DNA from: Agrobacterium sp. AGB01
GTDB taxonomy: Bacteria; Pseudomonadota; Alphaproteobacteria; Rhizobiales; Rhizobiaceae
Direction: 5' to 3'
Assembly (NCBI RefSeq): GCF_014851585.1
Contig: NZ_JACVAB010000001.1
Location: forward strand, 248,001 to 312,000
DNA length: 64,000 nucleotides
Shown piece by piece: positions 46,164 through 55,823 of the stretch; position 1 is the first letter of the stretch, and every line of letters begins with the position of its first letter. A program made the position numbers and the translations under genes. The notes under the pieces are model-generated. The model did no database searches. It worked only from the letters and a program-made list of their open reading frames with translations, and was not told where the DNA came from.

Positions 46164-46548
46164 GATAATTGACAGCTGTCAGCCGCGTTTTTGCCGGACA
46201 TTAGTGATAGGAGCGAAGGAACTTTTCCGGGGAGATGCGCTTTATCCCTATCAACGAATCGTCTGACGCCAGCCACGCTTACGCAGGGCAGACTTCAAAA
46301 CCGCCTGAAAAATGTGAGGATGTCTCGGTTTCCGGCGGTATTCCAGAAGATCACAAACCAGATCTGTGCCATGACATGAAACACCAATGCCAGATTGGTA
46401 CAGCATTCATGGTCTGTTCCAGGTCGCCCGGTGAAAGGAGTGGAAATGCCAAATTCTGATAGTGGTATTTCCTTGACCGTCTCCTAGAATGAGGTGATTC
46501 GTAGGCTGAAATTTGAAAATGCTTTTGGGCGGCTCAGAGGTGATACCA
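46164..46548. other. Intergenic region fliF-visN
   Basis: 385 bases expected to hold the visN promoter. A 74-codon open frame (46235-46459) is present but its ATG sits directly against GGGGAG and the peptide has no recognisable features. No clear operator seen. Confidence 0.5.
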
Positions 46549-47328
46549 ATGCGTGCATCTCCGGCCGGTCTGGCCTTCCTAAAGGAAACTCATCACTTGA
46601 AGGCAGATGTGGATATTCGCAGACTGACGGTAAAACCGCTGAACCCAGCGGTGCAACCTTCATCGCGGGTACAAGTCATCAGCTGGATGGGCGAGATAGC
46701 TGGACGGGGGGACATGTCCGGTTCTCTTGATGTGTTGGCCACCTATGCGGGCGCTTCATATTATATGCTGGCCCGCGAGGATATGTTTCAGGAGAACGGT
46801 CTAAGCTTCGTCATCACATCCAACTGGCCATTCGATCTCGTCAAGAAGATTGGTGGTACGCTTGCTGCCAGCCAGGCGCGCGTGAGTGAGATGGAAAAGT
46901 GCCTCTCGCTCCTTCAGCCGCAACTGCATATCCTGCCCGATGAGGGATGCATCCCCAAAGGTACGGACCGGCAGTATTGCACAATGACGTTCTGCGTCGG
47001 CAACATACGCTTTGCACTTCTGCTGATGTTCCCAGAAGGTACAGTGCCTTCCATGGAGCGTTTGCGTGAAGTCGGCTTGTTGTGCGGCTATAGCGCCAGC
47101 TTCGGTATTGGCTATGATCTCAAGGTCGAGCGTGACATTGATCTGACCGAGCGCGAACTAGAATGCCTCTACTGGATTGCCGAAGGCAAGACCAGTGACG
47201 AAATGGCGACTATTCTTGGCATTTCGCGTAATACAATCAACAACTACATTACTAGCGTCATGCGTAAAACCGCGACGAAAACCCGCTCCGAAGCAATCGC
47301 TTACGCGGTTCGTAACAATCTTGTTTGA
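46549..47328 (+). CDS. visN: LuxR-type motility regulator VisN
   Basis: 259 residues. The C-terminal LuxR/GerE helix-turn-helix reads LTERELECLYWIAEGKTSDEMATILGISRNTINNYITSVMRKT (about 192-235); the N-terminal 180 residues form a ligand-type domain. VisN acts with VisR as a heterodimer at the top of the rhizobial flagellar and chemotaxis cascade (it switches on rem). The ATG at 46549 is chosen because AGAGGTGA is 6-7 bases before it; TTG and ATG codons further upstream lack such a site. Confidence 0.87.
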   Translation: MRASPAGLAFLKETHHLKADVDIRRLTVKPLNPAVQPSSRVQVISWMGEIAGRGDMSGSLDVLATYAGASYYMLAREDMFQENGLSFVITSNWPFDLVKKIGGTLAASQARVSEMEKCLSLLQPQLHILPDEGCIPKGTDRQYCTMTFCVGNIRFALLLMFPEGTVPSMERLREVGLLCGYSASFGIGYDLKVERDIDLTERELECLYWIAEGKTSDEMATILGISRNTINNYITSVMRKTATKTRSEAIAYAVRNNLV

Positions 47329-47338
47329 TGGTTGATTG

Positions 47339-48085
47339 ATGGCTTATTCGAGAGACACCACCACGGATGAGCAAGGCGGAGTACAGATTGTCCGCGTCAG
47401 CCGCACGTCCAATCGATCAGATCTTTTTCCAATGTTGATTGGTATGCAGAAGGAAATGGGGGCAAGAAATTTTGCCGTCTTCCGTGCTGCGATTTCAAGC
47501 TTTCCCAACAAGCGCAAGCTGGTGTGTGAACTCGAGAACTGGGGAATGGGCGCAGCCGAGCAGACCAATGCCCTGGTTTCGGCACTCGGCACCACACTCC
47601 TGGAGCATATTGACGGCTCGCTGCTGCCACTGATCTGGTCTACCGATCAGGGCAAGGGCATTTCCATAACACCTGAAATGGTGCCGATGTTGAAGCAGGC
47701 CGACAATACCGATCTGCCCTATGCAGGTGTGGCCCTGCCGATCAAACTCGGCAACATCGGTAATGGTCTGGTTGTCTTCTGCGGCACGGCTCTCGAGCTC
47801 GACTGCGGCACGACCATTGATCATCACCTGAAGTGCTGTCAGGTGATGATTGATCTTCTGGCGCTGGATGAGCGCCGGTCGACTCCGACAGAAGCCTTAA
47901 GCGAGCGCGAAATTGCCTGCTTGCAATTGGCAGGTGATGGCAAGATCAGTGAAGAAATTGCCGTTAAGCTTGGCCTGTCCGTTCACACGGTCAACGCCTA
48001 TCTTGGCTCAGCGACAATCAAGCTTGATTCAGTCAATCGAATTCAAGCAATCGCCAAAGCAATTCGCATGGGCTACATTCATTAA
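47339..48085 (+). CDS. visR: LuxR-type motility regulator VisR
   Basis: 248 residues, same plan as VisN: effector-like N-terminal domain and C-terminal helix-turn-helix (LSEREIACLQLAGDGKISEEIAVKLGLSVHTVNAYLGSATIKL, about 183-225). It starts 10 bases after the visN stop, so both come from one message. Partner of VisN in global motility control, as inferred from gene order and the family. Confidence 0.87.
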   Translation: MAYSRDTTTDEQGGVQIVRVSRTSNRSDLFPMLIGMQKEMGARNFAVFRAAISSFPNKRKLVCELENWGMGAAEQTNALVSALGTTLLEHIDGSLLPLIWSTDQGKGISITPEMVPMLKQADNTDLPYAGVALPIKLGNIGNGLVVFCGTALELDCGTTIDHHLKCCQVMIDLLALDERRSTPTEALSEREIACLQLAGDGKISEEIAVKLGLSVHTVNAYLGSATIKLDSVNRIQAIAKAIRMGYIH

Positions 48086-48214
48086 TTGTAGTATTATCTG
48101 CGTTTTGAAGTATTGCTGAATATTAGAAATTGATATTTGTCACCTAATCAAGTCGCCTTGAATATTAGCTGATTAGTTATTTTTTGAAATTTTTTCAATT
48201 TTAACGATTTCCCC

Positions 48215-48234
48215 TTACGATGCTTCAATCGTAA
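48215..48234. repeat. Hairpin upstream of the second receptor gene
   Basis: TTACGAT and ATCGTAA are perfect 7-base inverted arms around GCTTCA, 19 bases before the ATG at 48254, in an AT-rich 168-base gap. Could be an operator or leader structure. Confidence 0.4.
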
Positions 48235-48253
48235 AAAATTGGGGAACTCCGAG

Positions 48254-50104
48254 ATGAAGAAGCTCCTTTCTGCACCCGTCGCAGTGCAAATAATTGCTTT
48301 GACAGCCTGCCTCGTTCTTTTGGGTATCGCGGCCATCGGTGTCTCGACCTATGTCAGTCTCGAAGAAGACGTCATGGAGACGGCAGAGATCCAGACGAAC
48401 AGTGCAGCCCGCGCCATGGCGGTTCTCTATGAACTGAAGGTTGGTGGTGCCACGTTGAACATCGATAATGGAAACCTTGTCAGTGTTGATCGTGCCAGCA
48501 TCGGTACATTGCGTGATACGGATCTGGTGGATCGCACGGCACTGATCATCGGTGGCGTTTCCACAGTGTTCCAGAAGCAGGGCGAAGATTTCGTCCGCAT
48601 GTCTACAAATGTTAAGAAGGAAAACGGCGAGCGTGCCGTCGGCACCAAGCTGGCAACCGACAGCCAAGCCTATGCAAAAATCAGCAAGGGTGAAGTCTAC
48701 ATTGGCAAGGCGACCCTGTTTGGCAGCGAATACATGACCGGTTACATCCCGGTAAAATCCAAGTCGGGCGCGCCGGTCGGCATCCTGTTTGTCGGTATTC
48801 CAATGCAAGTATTCTTCGATCATCTGGCTGGGCTTCAGACTATGATCCTGCTTTCCAGCGCGCTTGTCATGGGCGCCGTGGGCCTGTTGGGTTACTTCGT
48901 CATCCGTCGTGCACTGCGTCCCCTCGGTGTGCTCACCGGTGCCGTCAATTCGCTTTCGAGCGGCAATCTCGATACTGTCATCCCCTATGCAGATCGATCC
49001 AATGAGTTTGGCAATATTGCCGAAGCACTGGAAGTGTTCCGCACCAACGCGCATGAGAAGCTGGTTATCGAAGGTCGCAGTGAGGCAGACCGGATTGCCG
49101 CTGATGAAGAACGCGCCCGCAACGATGATGAAAAGCGCACACTCGATCAGCAGATCGAATTTGCGGTGACCGAACTTGCGTCTGGTCTGGCGCGCCTGTC
49201 TCAAGGTGACCTGACCCGCACACTTGACAAGCCATTCTCGGGCCGTCTTGATCAGCTGCGCATGGACTTCAACACGTCGCTCGCTCATTTGAAAAACGTC
49301 TTGCAGCAAATCCGCGAACGTACGCTGACCATTCAGCATAACGGCGACGAAATGCTGCAATCTTCAAACGATCTTTCGCGTCGCACGGAATCGCAGGCAG
49401 CGTCTCTGGAACAGACCGCAGCCGCTGTCGAAGAAATCACCATCACGGTCAAATCGTCGGCTGAGCGCGCCCGTGAAGCCAATCAGGCTGTCAATCGCAC
49501 CCGCCAGAGTGCAGATAGTTCCGGCACGGTGGTGAGCAATGCCGTCGCCGCTATGGGCCGTATCGAAGACGCTTCCAAGAAGATCGAGCAGATCATCGAG
49601 GTCATCGACGATATCGCATTCCAGACGAACCTGTTGGCCTTGAATGCGGGTATTGAGGCAGCACGCGCCGGCGAGGCTGGTAAAGGCTTTGCGGTCGTGG
49701 CGCAGGAAGTGCGGGAACTCGCCCAGCGTTCCGCCGATGCGGCGCGTGAGATCAAGGGTCTCATCAACCAGTCGAGCAATGAAGTTGAGACCGGCGCATT
49801 GCTGGTGCAGCAGGCTGGTGAAGTTCTGTCCGAGATCAGCGGGCAGATCGTGGATGTCAGCAAACACGTTGAAACCATCGCAACAGCAGCGCAGGACCAG
49901 TCCTCTGCGCTGCATGAGGTCAACAGCTCCGTCAACCAGATGGACCAGATGACCCAGCAGAACGCGGCCATGGCAGAAGAATCCAGTGCTGCAAGCCAGA
50001 TGCTGGCCAATGAGGTGCAGGAGCTTCTGGCACTTGTGCAGCAGTTCCGCATGGAACAGGCATCGCAATCGCACGCGCGTGAGCAATTTGCACGCGTGGC
50101 CTGA
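48254..50104 (+). CDS. Membrane-bound methyl-accepting chemotaxis protein
   Basis: 616 residues. Membrane segment 1 (about 10-28, [20 protein letters not shown]), a periplasmic single-Cache-type sensor (30-190: [24 protein letters not shown] segment, then [24 protein letters not shown]), membrane segment 2 (about 196-216), HAMP (217-270, ending in [15 protein letters not shown]) and the signalling domain with tip [21 protein letters not shown]. Ligand unknown. No C-terminal pentapeptide; the end is EQFARVA. It takes the place where flhB and other flagellar genes follow visR in Sinorhizobium. Confidence 0.9.
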   Translation: MKKLLSAPVAVQIIALTACLVLLGIAAIGVSTYVSLEEDVMETAEIQTNSAARAMAVLYELKVGGATLNIDNGNLVSVDRASIGTLRDTDLVDRTALIIGGVSTVFQKQGEDFVRMSTNVKKENGERAVGTKLATDSQAYAKISKGEVYIGKATLFGSEYMTGYIPVKSKSGAPVGILFVGIPMQVFFDHLAGLQTMILLSSALVMGAVGLLGYFVIRRALRPLGVLTGAVNSLSSGNLDTVIPYADRSNEFGNIAEALEVFRTNAHEKLVIEGRSEADRIAADEERARNDDEKRTLDQQIEFAVTELASGLARLSQGDLTRTLDKPFSGRLDQLRMDFNTSLAHLKNVLQQIRERTLTIQHNGDEMLQSSNDLSRRTESQAASLEQTAAAVEEITITVKSSAERAREANQAVNRTRQSADSSGTVVSNAVAAMGRIEDASKKIEQIIEVIDDIAFQTNLLALNAGIEAARAGEAGKGFAVVAQEVRELAQRSADAAREIKGLINQSSNEVETGALLVQQAGEVLSEISGQIVDVSKHVETIATAAQDQSSALHEVNSSVNQMDQMTQQNAAMAEESSAASQMLANEVQELLALVQQFRMEQASQSHAREQFARVA

Positions 50105-50131
50105 TCCACTCGAAGACATCGCCAAAATGAC

Positions 50132-50166
50132 AAATGCCCCGCAAGCAATTGCGGGGCATTTTTATT
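50132..50166 (+). terminator. Strong bidirectional terminator
   Basis: AAATGCCCCGCAA and TTGCGGGGCATTT form a perfect 13-bp stem with a GCAA loop, then TTATT. It lies between the convergent receptor and kinase genes and can serve both. Confidence 0.88.
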
Positions 50167-50186
50167 GGTTGGGTATTTCCAGGACT

Positions 50187-53100
50187 TTATTCTGCTGCTG
50201 CACGAATATGCGCTGACAGCTGCGTCATGTAAGCGCGCAGCACCGCAGGCCGCACTGGCTTGTGCTGAATGGTGATGCTATGTTTTTCGGCCTCGTTGCG
50301 CACCTCTGGCGTGCGGTCGGCCGTGATCAGCAGGGCAGGGATGTCTGCCTTATAGAGTGCGCGTAAAAGCAGGATGGCACCAACACCACTGCCATCGCCG
50401 AGATGATAGTCGGCGATAATCAGGTCTGGCGGCTGTGGTGATGTCACGGGCAACAAATCAAGCGCGGAAATCGCATCGGCCTGCAGCACCTCGCAGCCCC
50501 AGCCGCTGATCAGTAGCGCCATGCCCTCAAGGATTTTCGGTTCATTGTCGATGCACAGCACCCGCAAACCGACCAGCGGTTCATGCATGCCCCCGGCATT
50601 GCCGGTTGGTAGCGCTTTGACGCTAATATTTTCGGACTTGTCACGCGGCAGGCTGATACGGAAGGTCGTGCCTTTACTGAGCGTCGAGGACAGCTGCACA
50701 GGGTGGTTCAGCACGCGAGAAATGCGGTCCACGATAGAGAGCCCCAACCCGAGCCCAGTTGCCGTTCTGGCGCCTTCCTCAAGGCGTGCAAACTCCTTGA
50801 AGACAGTGCGGAACTTGGAGGCTGGAATGCCGATGCCGGAATCCATGACCTGCAGCACAACATTGTTCCCGTCACGGCGCACACCGACGAGTACTTTGCC
50901 CGACAGCGTATATTTGATGGCGTTAGAGACAAGATTTTGCACCAAGCGACGCAGGAGGTTCGGGTCGGAGCGCACGGAAAGCGAGGTCGGCATGACAACC
51001 AGCTTCAGATTTTTTTCGCGGGCAATCGGTGCGAAGTCCGTTTCGATACGCCGCAGCAGATCATTGAGCGGCACAGATGCAAAGCGGGGCTTCATGGCGC
51101 CGGTATCAAGGCGGGAAATGTCGAGAACTGCGCCGAGGATTGTTTCCACGGATTCGAGTGACGAGTCGATGTTCTGCACCAGTGTGCTGTCATTGGACAC
51201 GCCAAGGCGTTCAACCAGTGCCGAGGAATAAAGCCGCGCGGCGTTGAGTGGTTGCAGAATGTCGTGGCCGGCTGCCGCAAAGAACCGGGTTTTGCCAATA
51301 TTGGCTTCATCGGCAAGGGCGCGTGCTTCGGCGAGTTCACAATTCACCCGCGTCAACTCGCTGGTGCGCTCCGCCACCCTCTGTTCGAGTGTCTCATTGG
51401 CCTGCTGCAAGGCGCGGTCGACAGCCACCCGTTCGGTAATATCGGTGAAAGTCGCAACGATGCCGGTGTCCGGCATCGCATTGGAGCGCACTTCGATAAT
51501 CCGCCCACTCTGCGACAGGACAATCGAAAATGGCATGTCGAGCGTCAGGAAGTTGCCGATAAGCTGGTCGGAATCCCGCGAAGTAACATCACCGCGTTCT
51601 TGCAACATGGCGACAATGTCGGAAAGCGGCAGACCAACACGACCAAACTGTTCCGGCAGATCAAGCAGGGTTCGGAACCGCCTGTTCCAAATGGTCAGCT
51701 GGTGCGAGCTGTCAAAAACCGCAATGCCCTGATCCATCTGCGCAAGCGCAGTTTGCAGCATGTCCTGATTATACTGCAGCGCTTCGCTTGCCTGATCGAG
51801 CAACCAGGCCGTATCGGCATTGGTATCTTCCGCCTTTTGCAGGATAAGCGACAGCACAAGCCGTGCCGATGACGAGCCGATGGCACTACCGAGCAACTGT
51901 TCGGAGAAATGGATAAGGGCCATATCGGCCGGCTGATCGTCATCCAGCTTTCGTCCGGCGGTTTTTTCATAGGTGGCCAGTGAACGCTGCATGCGCTCTT
52001 CGCCGAGATAACGGGCCACTGCACTTTTAAGGTCGCCAACACTGACCCGTGTTTTCCAGCCACGTGTCGCAAATTGCGAGCGGGAATGACGTTTAACGAA
52101 GATACCCGATTGAATGCGTTCCACCGGCCGTGGATTGCGCGACAGGGAGCCCAGGATAAAGGCCAGACTGTTGACGATCAGGCTAAGGATAACCGAGTTG
52201 ACGAGCGGATCATGGTTTTCCGGATTGAACAGCGACAGGCCAGGGAAAACGAAACCGAGAATGCTTGCCGCAACCCGTGAATAATCGGGTCCGCCAAGGC
52301 TTGGCAAAAACAGCAGGTAGGCCCAAACCAGAAAACCTGACACCAGACCGGCAATCGCGCCACGCGCATTGGCTCTGCGCCACAACAGGCCACCAAATAG
52401 CGACGGCGCCATCTGCGCGATAGCTGCAAAGGCGAGAAGGCCGATCGACGCGAGACCGGTGGTGCTGTCGGCAGCGCGGTAATAGGCATATCCCAACAAT
52501 AGAACGGCAAAAATGGCGGTGCGGCGGATGTTCAGCAGGGTCTTGGCGAAATCGGCCCGGTGCGTGGTGCGGCTCATCAGCTTGTGGCGAAGGAAGATGG
52601 GCATCACGATGTCGTTGGAAATCATGATGGAAAGTGCGACCGACGCTACGATGACCATGGCGGTGGCCGCAGAAAACCCGCCGATGAATGTGATCAGCGT
52701 GACAACAGGCATTTGTCCGGTCAGCGGCAGTTGCAACACATACAGGTCTGCCTCGCCAGTATTGCCGAGTGTGATCACACCAGCCATGGCAATCGGCAGC
52801 ACAAACACATTGATGGCGACGAGGTAGAGCGGCAGCAGAAAGCCTGCCATGCGCAGTTCTTCGCTGGTACGGTTTTCGACAACGGTGACATGGAACTGGC
52901 GCGGCAACATGATGATCGCAAAGGACGATAGCATGGTCAGCACGATCCAGCGGCTGATCGGCGTCTGATACGTCAGCGCTGCCATGGCCTGCTCGTTTTG
53001 CCGGGTCAGTTCCCAAAGCTGTACAGGCCCGTCGAACAGGAAAAATATGACGTAGATGCCGGCCGTGCAGATGGCCAAAAGCTTGACGAGCGATTCCATC

Positions 53101-53696
53101 GAAATGGCCAAGATAAGCCCGTCCTGATGTTCGGTCGCATCGGTGTGGCGCGTGCCGAAAATCACCGCAAAACCCGCCATCAACACGGTGACGATGAAGG
53201 CAAGGTCGAGAAAGTAGAGATTACCGCTGCCAATGCCATAATCCGATGGGTTGACCATGGCGGCAACGGAGTTGGAAACTGCCTTCAGCTGCAGCGCGAT
53301 GTAAGGAATGGCTCCGATCAGCGAAATCAACGCCACGATGATCGAGACGGCTGAGTTCTTGCCATAGCGCGCTGCGATAAAGTCGGCAACCGATGTCAGT
53401 TTCTCGGCCTTGGCCAGCTGGATGATACGCCTGATAACTGGCATGCCGATGGTGAAGGCAAGCACCGGACCGATATAGATGGCCAGAAATTCCAACCCGT
53501 GGGTCGCCGCGAGTCCAACACCACCGAAATACGTCCAGGACGTGCAATAAATCGCCAGGCTGAGCGCATAGACGATCGGGCGGCCGCGTTTGGAAACACT
53601 TGTCCTGCGGCTGTTGCGGTCACCAAGACTGGCGACAACAAACAACAGCAGAATATAGGCAAATGCCGCAACTAAAATAATCCACCCGGGAAGCAC
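50187..53696 (-). CDS. Hybrid histidine kinase with sodium:solute symporter-like membrane domain
   Basis: About 1169 residues. The first 550 residues resemble the sodium:solute symporter family, with about 12-13 membrane segments (IVYALSLAIYCTSWTYFGGVGLAATHG, LTSVADFIAARYGKN, FLVWAYLLFLPSLGG). A PAS domain follows (about 645-760: DQGIAVFDSSHQLTIWNRRF), a coiled stretch, the H box AAGHDILQPLNAARLYS (about 810), ATPase boxes NAIKYT, VMDSGIGIP and GLGLGLSI, and a C-terminal receiver with Asp in LIIADYHLGDGSG (about 1090). Related to NahK/ErcS-type and CbrA-like kinases. The GTG at 53696 is preferred because GGAGG precedes it; a TTG 7 codons upstream is possible. No partner regulator is adjacent. 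Confidence 0.88.
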   Translation of the reverse strand: MLPGWIILVAAFAYILLLFVVASLGDRNSRRTSVSKRGRPIVYALSLAIYCTSWTYFGGVGLAATHGLEFLAIYIGPVLAFTIGMPVIRRIIQLAKAEKLTSVADFIAARYGKNSAVSIIVALISLIGAIPYIALQLKAVSNSVAAMVNPSDYGIGSGNLYFLDLAFIVTVLMAGFAVIFGTRHTDATEHQDGLILAISMESLVKLLAICTAGIYVIFFLFDGPVQLWELTRQNEQAMAALTYQTPISRWIVLTMLSSFAIIMLPRQFHVTVVENRTSEELRMAGFLLPLYLVAINVFVLPIAMAGVITLGNTGEADLYVLQLPLTGQMPVVTLITFIGGFSAATAMVIVASVALSIMISNDIVMPIFLRHKLMSRTTHRADFAKTLLNIRRTAIFAVLLLGYAYYRAADSTTGLASIGLLAFAAIAQMAPSLFGGLLWRRANARGAIAGLVSGFLVWAYLLFLPSLGGPDYSRVAASILGFVFPGLSLFNPENHDPLVNSVILSLIVNSLAFILGSLSRNPRPVERIQSGIFVKRHSRSQFATRGWKTRVSVGDLKSAVARYLGEERMQRSLATYEKTAGRKLDDDQPADMALIHFSEQLLGSAIGSSSARLVLSLILQKAEDTNADTAWLLDQASEALQYNQDMLQTALAQMDQGIAVFDSSHQLTIWNRRFRTLLDLPEQFGRVGLPLSDIVAMLQERGDVTSRDSDQLIGNFLTLDMPFSIVLSQSGRIIEVRSNAMPDTGIVATFTDITERVAVDRALQQANETLEQRVAERTSELTRVNCELAEARALADEANIGKTRFFAAAGHDILQPLNAARLYSSALVERLGVSNDSTLVQNIDSSLESVETILGAVLDISRLDTGAMKPRFASVPLNDLLRRIETDFAPIAREKNLKLVVMPTSLSVRSDPNLLRRLVQNLVSNAIKYTLSGKVLVGVRRDGNNVVLQVMDSGIGIPASKFRTVFKEFARLEEGARTATGLGLGLSIVDRISRVLNHPVQLSSTLSKGTTFRISLPRDKSENISVKALPTGNAGGMHEPLVGLRVLCIDNEPKILEGMALLISGWGCEVLQADAISALDLLPVTSPQPPDLIIADYHLGDGSGVGAILLLRALYKADIPALLITADRTPEVRNEAEKHSITIQHKPVRPAVLRAYMTQLSAHIRAAAE

Positions 53697-53916
53697 ATGT
53701 CCTCCATCGCCCGGCAAAAATGACAGGCTTTCATGATCCTCCGAGGCAAACCATAGGACAAATGTGCAGGGTTGGAAATTACTCTTTGGTCGTCAATGGT
53801 TTGGCGTTGGCCAGATAATCACGCGCATAGATAGAGAAGCATTTAAACTTTGGTTTAGCATGTTATTATGAAGCAGTCTGGCGTTCGTTGGACTGATCTA
53901 ACTGGGGACATCTTGA

Positions 53917-54345
53917 ATGCTCAATGAATTTAAAACCTTTATCGCCAGAGGCAACGTCATGGACCTTGCTGTCGGCGTCATCATCGGCGCGGCCTTCAAC
54001 AAGATCGTTGAATCCGTCGTCAATGACCTCGTCATGCCGATTGTCGGTGCGATCTTCGGCGGCTTTGATTTCTCGAACTACTTCATACCGCTGAGCTCAA
54101 ATGTATCGGCTACTTCGCTTGCCGACGCACGTGCTGAGGGTGCGGTTCTTGCCTATGGTAGCTTTCTCACTGTCGCTATCAATTTCCTGATCCTTGCCTG
54201 GATCATCTTTCTGATGGTCAAGGGCGTAAACAAGATCCGCGCCAGTGTGGAACGTAAGGAAGCAGCGCAAGAAGCTGTACCGGCACCACCACCGGAAGAC
54301 ATCAAGCTGCTGTCGGAAATCCGCGATCTTCTCAAGACGCGCTGA
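53917..54345 (+). CDS. mscL: Large-conductance mechanosensitive channel MscL
   Basis: 142 residues, normal length. N-terminal amphipathic helix ([31 protein letters not shown]) running into TM1, second membrane segment ([22 protein letters not shown]) and a charged cytoplasmic bundle ending in [11 protein letters not shown]. Opens on hypo-osmotic shock in the inner membrane. Preceded by a 200-base gap with no gene. Confidence 0.96.
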   Translation: MLNEFKTFIARGNVMDLAVGVIIGAAFNKIVESVVNDLVMPIVGAIFGGFDFSNYFIPLSSNVSATSLADARAEGAVLAYGSFLTVAINFLILAWIIFLMVKGVNKIRASVERKEAAQEAVPAPPPEDIKLLSEIRDLLKTR

Positions 54346-54376
54346 TCTTTTCAGCCTAGGCGTCCATCGATTTTTT

Positions 54377-54406
54377 GAACCGGCCAGTTGCAGGGCTGGC
54401 CGGTTC
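54377..54406 (+). terminator. Hairpin after mscL
   Basis: GAACCGGCCAG and CTGGCCGGTTC form a perfect 11-bp stem with a TTGCAGGG loop, 31 bases past the mscL stop. No T run follows, but the stem is strong. Confidence 0.55.
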
Positions 54407-54476
54407 TCGACCCATCACAAAATGCGATATGATCTTCACGCAATTTCCATGGAAGAGTGCAGGGTGATTGCGTAAT

Positions 54477-54501
54477 AAAGGACAAACGGAGTGTGTCCTT
54501 T
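54477..54501 (+). promoter_or_regulatory. Hairpin presenting the aminotransferase ribosome binding site
   Basis: AAAGGACA (54477-54484) and TGTCCTTT (54494-54501) are perfect arms around AACGGAGTG, with the ATG immediately after at 54502. The putative GGAG lies in the loop, and a second GGA in the left arm is paired. It may tune translation. Confidence 0.45.
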
Positions 54502-55668
54502 ATGCCTTTATTGAATAGCTTGAGTGCCAGATCTCTCGCCGCGCCTGCGAGCGGTATCATTGAAATCGTCAAATATGCCCGTGGCCGCGACGGCCTGTTG
54601 CCTTTGTGGACCGGTGAAGGTGATCTGCCAACACCTGATTTCATCAGCAATGCGACCGTAGCAGCATTAAATGCCGGTGAAACCTTCTACACCTGGCAGC
54701 GTGGTATTCCGGAATTGCGCGATGCGCTTTCGCGTTATTACCAGCGCCACTTCTCCGTTTCCTTGCCGCAGGACAGTTTTCTGGTCACCGGTTCGGGCAT
54801 GCAGGCCATCGCGCTTGCCGTGCAGGCTCTGACATCACCCGGCGACGAGATGATCTATCTCTCACCGACATGGCCGAATATCGTCGCTGCCATCGGTGTT
54901 GCTGGCGCGAGTGCCGTTGGCGTCGGCATCGATTTTGCCGATGGCAAGTGGTCGCTGGACATCGAGAAAATTGCAGACGCCATCACGCCCAAAACCCGAG
55001 CGCTTTTCATCAACACGCCGTCCAACCCGACGGGATGGGTCGCCACCCATCAAGACCTCACCAATATTCTGGCGCTGGCCAGAAAACATGGCCTGTGGAT
55101 CATTGCTGACGAAATTTACGCCCAATATTATTATGGCGAGGGTCGCGCTCCATCGTTCTTTGATGTGATGGACGAAGGTGATCGCATCATCTTCGCCAAT
55201 TCCTTCTCCAAGAACTGGTCGATGACCGGATGGCGCGTTGGCTGGGTGGTGGCGCCGCCAGAAATTGCACAGGTCATTGAAAACCTCATTCAGTATTCCA
55301 CCTCAGGCGTTGCACAATTCATGCAGCGTGGTGCAGTAGTCGCGTTGGACGAAGGGGATTGTTTCGTGCAGCAGAACTATGAGCGCGCCCGACTGTCGCG
55401 CGACATTCTCTGCGATGCTTTGATTGCTACCAACCGGGTAGAAACGCTGAAACCGGATGGCGCACTCTATGCATTCCTAAAAATTGACGGTGTCACCAAC
55501 AGCCGTGAAGCGGCGTTTGATATCGTCGATAAAACAGGTGTCGGCCTTGCTCCGGGAACCGCGTTTGGCAAGGGTGGAGAACTGTTCCTGCGCGCCTGCT
55601 TCCTGCGCAATCCTGACCACATTCGCGACGCCGCAGACCGCCTGTCGTCCTATATTTTGAGCCGATAG
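54502..55668 (+). CDS. Pyridoxal-phosphate aminotransferase, class I/II
   Basis: 388 residues, fold type I. Key parts: WTGEGDLPTPDFI near the start, TGSGMQAIALAVQAL for cofactor phosphate, NTPSNPTGWVA, IADEIYAQYYYGEG and the PLP lysine in SFSKNWSMTGWRVGW, with the carboxylate-binding Arg in LFLRACFLRN. Similar to aspartate/alanine-type aminotransferases; the amino donor cannot be told from sequence. ATG at 54502 is taken as start; a GTG at 54457 is possible. The neighbours (mscL, galE) do not suggest a pathway. Confidence 0.87.
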   Translation: MPLLNSLSARSLAAPASGIIEIVKYARGRDGLLPLWTGEGDLPTPDFISNATVAALNAGETFYTWQRGIPELRDALSRYYQRHFSVSLPQDSFLVTGSGMQAIALAVQALTSPGDEMIYLSPTWPNIVAAIGVAGASAVGVGIDFADGKWSLDIEKIADAITPKTRALFINTPSNPTGWVATHQDLTNILALARKHGLWIIADEIYAQYYYGEGRAPSFFDVMDEGDRIIFANSFSKNWSMTGWRVGWVVAPPEIAQVIENLIQYSTSGVAQFMQRGAVVALDEGDCFVQQNYERARLSRDILCDALIATNRVETLKPDGALYAFLKIDGVTNSREAAFDIVDKTGVGLAPGTAFGKGGELFLRACFLRNPDHIRDAADRLSSYILSR

Positions 55669-55696
55669 GAGATCCAATAAAATTTTATCGGTTTTG

Positions 55697-55739
55697 AAAA
55701 CGGCTTGTAAGTAACGTTTTTTGAATTACTTGCCGTTTT
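55697..55739 (+). terminator. Hairpin after the aminotransferase gene
   Basis: AAAACGGC pairs with GCCGTTTT and, after a 4-base bulge, AAGTAA with TTACTT, enclosing CGTTTTTTGAA. The right arm ends in TTTT. Plausible terminator between the aminotransferase and galE. Confidence 0.5.
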
Positions 55740-55823
55740 CTACCGGTGCACCCGTAACGTAATGAATAGTGAACAGTTGAATGGTTTTGTGCTTCCAACA
55801 AAAAGAAACAGGGAAGCACACAA

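Noticed and set aside
46235..46459. 74-codon frame between fliF and visN
   Set aside because: GGGGAG touches the ATG, leaving no spacer, and the peptide resembles nothing; kept as part of the intergenic entry.
48215..49360. 381-codon open frame opposite the membrane receptor
   Set aside because: Shadow of a certain receptor gene; no ribosome binding site.
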